A stretch of DNA of 64,000 bases from Peribolospora baueri (taxonomy: Eukaryota > Basidiomycota > Peribolosporomycetes > Peribolosporales > Peribolosporaceae). A program made the position numbers and the translations under genes. The DNA is taken from NCBI GenBank assembly GCA_029717555.1, contig JAMDHS010000014.1, forward strand, positions 1 to 64,000, written 5' to 3'. Below the pieces are notes generated by a model, which saw nothing but the letters and a program-made list of their open reading frames with translations, was not told the DNA's origin and made no database searches. Below, one piece after another: positions 58,428 through 64,000 of the stretch (its first letter is position 1; the number at the start of each line of letters is the position of its first letter).

Positions 58428-59654
58428 TGTTGTCGTTGTGCTCCGGGACCCCGCCGCTGAGGGTAAGGACTGCATGACCGTCCCGCCGGCGGCCGCGGCA
58501 ACGGCCTCCTCGGGTGAAGAGTAGAGTCCGAGCGCACCGTTGGGAGCGACCCACGCACTGGCATTAAGAAGGTGCAGAGACGGGTCCATCTCCGTTGTCG
58601 GGCTGATGGGCGGCGGGAGGAGGGCATTGTCTGTCGGAGGCGACGACGGCGCGTCTACGCTTCCCTCATTCCCTCCCCTGCCTGCTCCGCCACGTCCCGC
58701 CGAGCCCTGGCACGCGCGCACGCCCGTGCCGGCCTTCATTGCTCCAAGCGCCGCCATCACAGAACGCCTCTTCAAGCGCTCCCGCCTCTGCTGCGCGCGT
58801 CTCTTCTCCTTCCTCCACCCCACGTCATCCAAACTCGGCCTGGACCCACGCACGCCCGCATCCATCCCTCCGGGCGTTACCGCGATGGAGCCGGAGAAGA
58901 AGCGCAAAGGGCCCATCGAGGAACTCGAGCCCGACCCCGACCCCAAGAAGGGCCGGCCACCACTGGAGCTCATCGTCGCCTCCGATCCCGAGGCTTGAAA
59001 TCGGCCGTCAGACATGGATGGCGTGACGGGTGAGATGGAAGATGGGGGCGTGCCGAAGGAGCCGCCCGAGTCACAAGGCAGCCGACGGGTCTTGCCCTTG
59101 CCCTTTCCGCCCTTCTCGTCGGTACGGTCGCCGCGGCCGTCACCATAAAAGCCGTCTCCGAGTTCGTGGGCGTTCGGCTCCCATTGCCAATCCACGTCCG
59201 CCGGCCTTCGAAGGGCGCCGGCGACAGCTAGCTTAGTCGAGCTCCCCAACGTGGACGGCAAATCAAAGCCACCTCCTCCGGACGAGGAGTCGGTGGAAGA
59301 GCGGAGAAAGGCGATAACGCCACTTCTGGCCCGCTCGTACTCCTCGCGACTCAGGGTGAGGCCGAGGCTCTGGGCATGGGCGAGGAATGAGTCTGCGTTG
59401 GTGAAGGGGGTGGTGAAGTCGGAGGGCACGGGACGGGGTAGTGGGTGAGGATGGTGCTGTGGATGTGGGTGTGGTCGGGTCGAGGACGACGACGCGGGTT
59501 TTTCGTCTTGCGCGACGGACAGGGAAGGAGGCTGGCTGGGCGTTGTCGTCGCCGTCGCGGCGCGGAGAGGGGAGGACGCGGTGGCCGAGGGCTGGGTTTG
59601 TACGTCAGTCATAGCTAGGATGTGCTGAGAAGAGGCGGAAGCGGATGTTGACAC
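55422..59654 (-). CDS. Forkhead (winged-helix) transcription factor
   Basis: One continuous minus-strand frame of 1410 residues. The forkhead domain lies at about 1060-1155: YAGMIGLAILSASDKRLSLS, then EIYAYINEAWPFYKKGDKGW and MNSIRHNLSLNKSFLKQPRE, where helix 3 NSIRHNLSLNKSF is canonical, then GKGCFWVIAKGDEHKFVDG. The domain entry reads KPAASYA instead of the usual KPPYSYA. The N-terminal thousand residues are Ser/Ala/Pro-rich with poly-Ala and a RARAHAHAQAQAQAQA-type run; the C-terminal 250 contain two similar blocks with GQENWTPPGMGFGLSPNRLG and GQENWPPSGMGFGVSPSRLG. Fungal forkhead factors control cell-cycle or morphogenesis genes. Another in-frame ATG lies 14 codons downstream. Orthology to Hcm1, Fkh1/2 or Fhl1 is undecided; no FHA domain is seen, which argues against the latter three. 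Confidence 0.9.
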
Positions 59655-60402
59655 GAGCTGACAGTGCGCCTCTCCTCGTCGTCCGTGGCGATTGCCGTCG
59701 CGGGATGAAGGACGGGTAGAGCCGGATAGGAGGCGGTGCTGGACGATGAGAACGTGTTGAGGAAAGGCGAGAAAATGGGAGGTAGAGAGAGCGGGCGTCT
59801 AGAGAAGACGCGAGACATGAAGAAAAGAAGAAAGAGGAGGAGGAGGAGGAGGACGGAGGGGGGACATGTAAGACGAGGTGGGGGTGGGATGGGATGGAGG
59901 TGGTAAAAAGGGAAGCGACTCGACGACCGAGCGCGTCTCGACGCGTGCCTCGATCGGCAGGCGGGGTGAGCGATGAATCGAGCTGCGGCAGCTGCGGCAG
60001 CGTTGGCGCGGATGAGACGCCTCGTTTCTTCCTGCTTCGGCGCCTCGAGGCGATTCCGCGTGCGTCGAGGTCGACGTCGGCGAGAAGCCTCCTTTCTCTT
60101 CCTTCCTTTCACCATCCAATCCCTTCCCTCTTGTCACACTCACCACCTATCGACTCGAGCTAAGCGCCCGCGTCCCTTTGCAACGGCAAATCAAGTTACG
60201 TAACGTAGCATGCGGCCAAGAGGAGCGAGGTAGGCGGAATTCGGGGGTGAGCGGGTGAGCAGGCCAGCGATACGGTATGGCAGGAAGGGAAGAAGAGGTG
60301 TGGCACATAATTACAGACTGCGTCCGAAGACGAAGAAGGAAAGCCTCGAGGCCAACAGCAAGGCAGAGAGCGAGCCGAGCGACGACAGACACCAGACGGA
60401 CT
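59655..60402. promoter_or_regulatory. Forkhead gene promoter and PEX3 3' UTR
   Basis: 748 bases between the forkhead ATG and the PEX3 stop, both on the minus strand. A GGA/AGG-rich purine tract near 59820-59860 would be a CT-rich leader on the coding strand. No gene supported. Confidence 0.5.
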
Positions 60403-63400
60403 TCACTTCTCCCACGCGGAGTAAATGATGGCCGAGAGCGCGGTGAGCTCCTTCACCTCGCCAAGCGCCTACACCGCCAGTCCACGCGCCAACGTCGGGT
60501 CGGGTCGGGTTGGGTCGGAGGGTGTAGGGTAAGGTCGTGCCGTATCGTGTTGAGTGCGCGTCAGGGATGGCAGACGGACGACCCACGAGGAGAGGAAGCC
60601 GGTTCCAGAAGTGCGTCAGAGTCAGCCAAGCTCGGCGCCAGAAATGAACATCGACGGACACGCAGCGCTCCGATCCGACCGCCCGTCCAGCTTACCTCGA
60701 GGTACTCGTTCGGCACGCCGTGCACAGCCAGTGTGCTCTGTCTGCTCACGAGGGGGAACAAGGTCGCAAGGCGCGCCTTGCTTCCCACTATCGGCCGTCC
60801 CTTCTCATCCACCTCCGCCAGGCGTGGCCCCGAGATGGGCATCGGCGCCAGCCGCGCCTCCTTCCCATGCCCATGCCCACGCGGAAAGGAAGCGGCGGCG
60901 CTGCGAAGAAGGACCACCTCGTCCCAGTCCACTCCGAACGCGGGGCACAGCGCCCGCTCGAACACGTCGAATGCGGCGTCGAGGGAGAGGGACAGCACGG
61001 CAGAGAAGTCGGGCGACTCGGCGATGTCACACGTCTCCTCGAGCAGCGACCGCAGCTCCGGCTCTGGTGCCTCGAGAGGGGCGAAGGATGCGGATGCGGA
61101 CGAGCCGCTGGCTTCGGCGAGCACGACGTTCTCGTCGGCAGGCGTGAGAGGGAGAAGGAACGGAAGGAAGCTAGGCAAGCGAAGGGCGGAAAGGCGAACA
61201 CGGAGAATGAGTGAATGAAGGGACGTCATGGCAAACCCGTTGGACAAACGCTCTCCGGCATGCATATCACATTCGCAGAAAGCGACTCACTTAAATGGAA
61301 CGGGTCGGCCCTGGGCGTCTCTGTCCCACTCGATTTTGTTCCTTACTTGACCGATCAGCTCTTCCATCTCGACGAACGATAGCTCTCGTTTGAGTGAGAG
61401 ACTGCGCAGACGGAGCCAGGAAGTCGAGGAGGGAAGGGAGATGTTGTCGTCAACGTGCCAAGGCAACAACAAGCGCGGCGCGCACCCGTCACTCACCCTC
61501 CGAAAACATCCTCGACCGCGCTCCTGACTCTCTCGGCCACCTTTTTCCATCCCACGTGCAGCACCCACCAAGCGAAGGTGAGGTACCTCTGCTCTGTCTC
61601 CTTGGCCAACCTCTTCCGCCTTTGCGCACCACCGCCGGACGAAGCTCCCACGTCGGCGCTTCCCTCCTCCTCCTCCTCCTCTTCATCGTCCTCCTCACCG
61701 TCGTCGAACAATGCCTCCGCACGTGCTCCCGTGAGCAGATCGCCGGGGAACTCGCCTTCCCCACTCGGCGAAAGTGGGTCCCGGTTCTGCAGGCGTATCC
61801 GCGCCGCCCCTGAGGAAGACGAGGAGGACGTGGCGGAAGCGAGGGAGAAGACCGAGGAAACGTAGTTGAATCGCCCTAGCAGGTTTACTTGGACGTGCGT
61901 CAGGAGGGTGAGGAGGACGAGCGTGTAGAGCGCCGTCAAGGACCGGGAGAAGGCTGATGGTGCGCGGATCCGTCGGTCATGAGCGACATAGGATCGGTCA
62001 TCATTAGCTCCTTCCTTTTTTCACACGGATAAAGTTCGAGATCAACTCACAAAGGACTTTGATCTCGTTCCAAATCTCTGCCTTCGTCCGTCGGTCGGCA
62101 TCCTTTTCTCGCTCGTCAACGACACCGACGACCTTCTCCGCCGCCACAAACCCATCGGCGCTCGTCTCCTTCTGCTTCCCGAGCGCTACGACCCGTTTCG
62201 TTTCCTCGTCGCCGGACGTTTCGAACGCTTGAGCGACGTCCGCCACGGCTGCCGCCGCCGGTGGTACAGATACCAGGGTGGAACGGGCCGGTTCCCCGCC
62301 CGCGCCTTTCTCCGCGCCATCCGTCCCCGTCGCTCCGTCCGCCCGTGCCACAAACTCTTTCGCCCATTCCGCACCCGTCTCACCTACGATCGCTTGCGTC
62401 GCGTGACCGTTGGGCTTGGCGTCAGACTGAGGCTCGCCAAAAGCGCTACCGGCGACCGGCACAGCAGCGTCTTCGGCGGCGTCGAAGACATGCTCGGGGG
62501 ACACTCCGTTCTCCTGAGCTCCCGCGACGCCGTCGGGAACGTTGACAGAATCCGCGGACACCTCCTCTTCCGGGTTTTCTGACGGCGCGTCCGTCGTAGC
62601 TGGGGTCGTGTCACCTTCCTCGGCCAAGACATACGGCTGCACACCCTCCTTCTCTGCACTCCTTTCTCCCGCACCGCCCACCTCTTCCTTTGCCTCTGTC
62701 TTCTCCAAGCTAGATGGTCCGTTGTTCGTCGCCTCCGCTGCAGAAGTGGTCGGCTCGGCTGTTCGCTTTCCATCCTCAGTGAGAGCGTCGTCGGACGTTC
62801 CGTTCGGCCCCGGCTTGGCTTCTCCCAAATCGCCACTGGCTTGAACGCCACCTTGGCTTTCGCTTGTCGCCCTGGTCGCCGTCTCGGGCTCCGTCTGCGG
62901 CGTCTCGCTTCCCACCCGCCCTTCCTCCACCGTGGTCACCGTCGCGGCCACCTCGGCCAACTTGGCCCTCCTCGCCTTGGTCTGCAAGGCAGACGTGAGC
63001 GCCTCCACGTCCATGCTCTCGAACAGCTGGTCCCCAAAGGTGGGCAGGAGGGCAAGGACGGTGAACTGACAGTCGCTTTGGTTCTGACCAAAACGTCGTT
63101 GGAGACTGGGGGGTGCGTGTTTCCACGAAAAGAGATGAAATGGAATGGAATCGGAAGGTGAATGCGACGAATGCAGGGTACGCAATCTCGCTGTCTTTCT
63201 TCCCGCGCCTCCGATGGTTTCCCACTCCCTTCCCGGCCGCCACAAGGGACGTGGGGAGGGCGGGGCGGGGCGGGGGACGAATCAAGGACACAGTCACAAA
63301 CAGGGAGAAAGGGAAGGAATGATAAAGACTCACTTCTCCCTCCCACTCTTGTCCTCGGTCAACCTCCTCTGCACATCCCTGAGCTTCTCCGCGGCGTACT

Positions 63401-63491
63401 GGCCCAGGAGGTAGGCGCCTCCCACGAAGCCGCCAGCGAGGGCGAAGCCTCTCCGACGGTCGTAGAAGTAGTTGTAGATGGAGGAGAGCAT
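60403..63491 (-). CDS. PEX3: Peroxisomal biogenesis factor Pex3
   Basis: Six minus-strand exons: 63334-63491, 62051-63105, 61497-61953, 61291-61401, 60696-61170, 60403-60468; 773 residues, against about 370-560 for most Pex3. The N-terminal anchor is clear: MLSSIYNYFYDRRRGFALAG then GFVGGAYLLGQYAAEKL. The core follows: RRFGQNQSDCQFTVLALLPT, LYTLVLLTLLTHVQVNLLGR, YLTFAWWVLHVGWKKVAERV, RELSFVEMEELIGQVRNKIE, FLPFLLPL, and the end KELTALSAIIYSAWEK. About 220-260 residues in exon 2 (from roughly 120) form an acidic Glu/Thr/Ala/Pro-rich insert. Pex3 sits in the peroxisome membrane and docks Pex19 with its membrane-protein cargo. The acceptor of intron 4 (61171-61172) was chosen by phase alone among possible sites. 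Confidence 0.93.
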
Positions 63492-64000
63492 GGATAAGGA
63501 AGAAGCGAGGTGGAGAGAAGCGGTTACGGACCGTGCACTCGCACGACACGAGGTCCAGGAAAGCGAACCGGCCGTGCGTCGTTCTCGTTCTCAAACCTGC
63601 GGATGGTCCTGCTCGGGATTGCGCGTGACTGCTGCGGTAACTCGGAGATCGGCCTCGGCTGTCCGGCCTGTGCGACAGCGGCGGGCAGAGGGATGTATGT
63701 GACTACCAAGGACGGGGACGAAGGGATATAGATAGATGGACGAGGGCGAGCAATGCAAGGAAGCTGAAGGATCGATGGACATGAGATGCTTGAGTCGAGG
63801 ACGCGGCCCCAGTGCCAGCGTCTTCACCAACACGACTCTCGCCTCGCCCACTTCACGGCGTCCTCCGCCCTCATCTCGTCTCTCAGTACGTCCTCCAGCC
63901 GCTCTGTTGCCACGACTCATACTCCTTCTACATCCTCTGCTCAACACCGGACACCTGCTTTAGCTCACTTAACCGCGAATGTCGCGCCGTCGCCTCCTCC
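63492..64000. promoter_or_regulatory. Region upstream of PEX3 to window end
   Basis: 509 bases that should hold the PEX3 promoter. An ATG at 63979 opens a plus-strand frame (MSRRRLL) that runs off the window and could begin another gene, but seven codons cannot support a call. Confidence 0.4.

Noticed and set aside
1-64000. Transposons, LTR or virus-like elements
   Set aside because: No reverse transcriptase, integrase, transposase, capsid or helicase motifs and no long terminal repeats were seen on either strand.
63979-64000. Start of a further plus-strand gene at the window end
   Set aside because: Only seven codons are visible, which cannot separate a gene from chance.

Overview
The window is nuclear DNA of a GC-rich, intron-dense basidiomycete fungus. 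The evidence is short introns (mostly about 50-230 nt) with GTGAGT/GTAAGT-type donors, several intron-split genes with clear fungal orthologues (SHR3, MKT1, RXT3, PEX3, external NADH dehydrogenase), a Stealth-type phosphotransferase resembling cryptococcal Xpt1, and long Ser/Pro/His/Gln-rich disordered regions. The sequence does not resolve the subphylum; a Pucciniomycotina or Ustilaginomycotina yeast-like species is my inference. No transposable element, virus-like element, rRNA, convincing tRNA or CRISPR array was found. The exon models below were built by hand from splice consensus, reading-frame continuity and remembered family motifs, with no transcript or database support.

Layout, 0-20 kb: the 3' end of an unknown + gene (21-205); SHR3, an ER chaperone for amino-acid permeases (-); a Gin4/Hsl1-type septin/morphogenesis kinase (+); a Stealth sugar-phosphate transferase with an EF-hand (+); a small secreted six-cysteine protein (+); a decayed GT15 mannosyltransferase pseudogene (+); and a PTR2 peptide transporter in 12 exons (-).

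Layout, 20-45 kb: a 1091-residue disordered protein of unknown function (-); PBDC1, orthologue of yeast YPL225W/Chp1 (-); MKT1, post-transcriptional regulator (-); SMB1, spliceosomal SmB (-), divergent from RPL11, ribosomal protein uL5 (+), across a 307-bp promoter with an inverted telobox pair; a SYLF (Ysc84-type) protein without SH3 (-); and a 1775-residue RXT3 subunit of the Rpd3L histone deacetylase complex (-).

Layout, 45-64 kb: VPS25 of ESCRT-II (+); a secreted, probably GPI-anchored aspartic protease with a GC-AG intron (+); a calcium-binding external NADH dehydrogenase (+); a forkhead transcription factor (-); and PEX3 with a large acidic insertion (-).

The genes are mostly unrelated housekeeping functions, as is normal for a fungal chromosome, and I see no biosynthetic or defence cluster. 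The most unusual signals are structural. Microexons of 3-17 nt occur in PBDC1, PTR2, SMB1 and the SYLF gene, including start codons isolated in the first exon. Others are the telobox pair shared by a ribosomal-protein gene and a splicing-factor gene, the GC-AG intron, and the fossil GT15 gene beside a small secreted cysteine-rich protein. I did not find a convincing undescribed multi-gene system.
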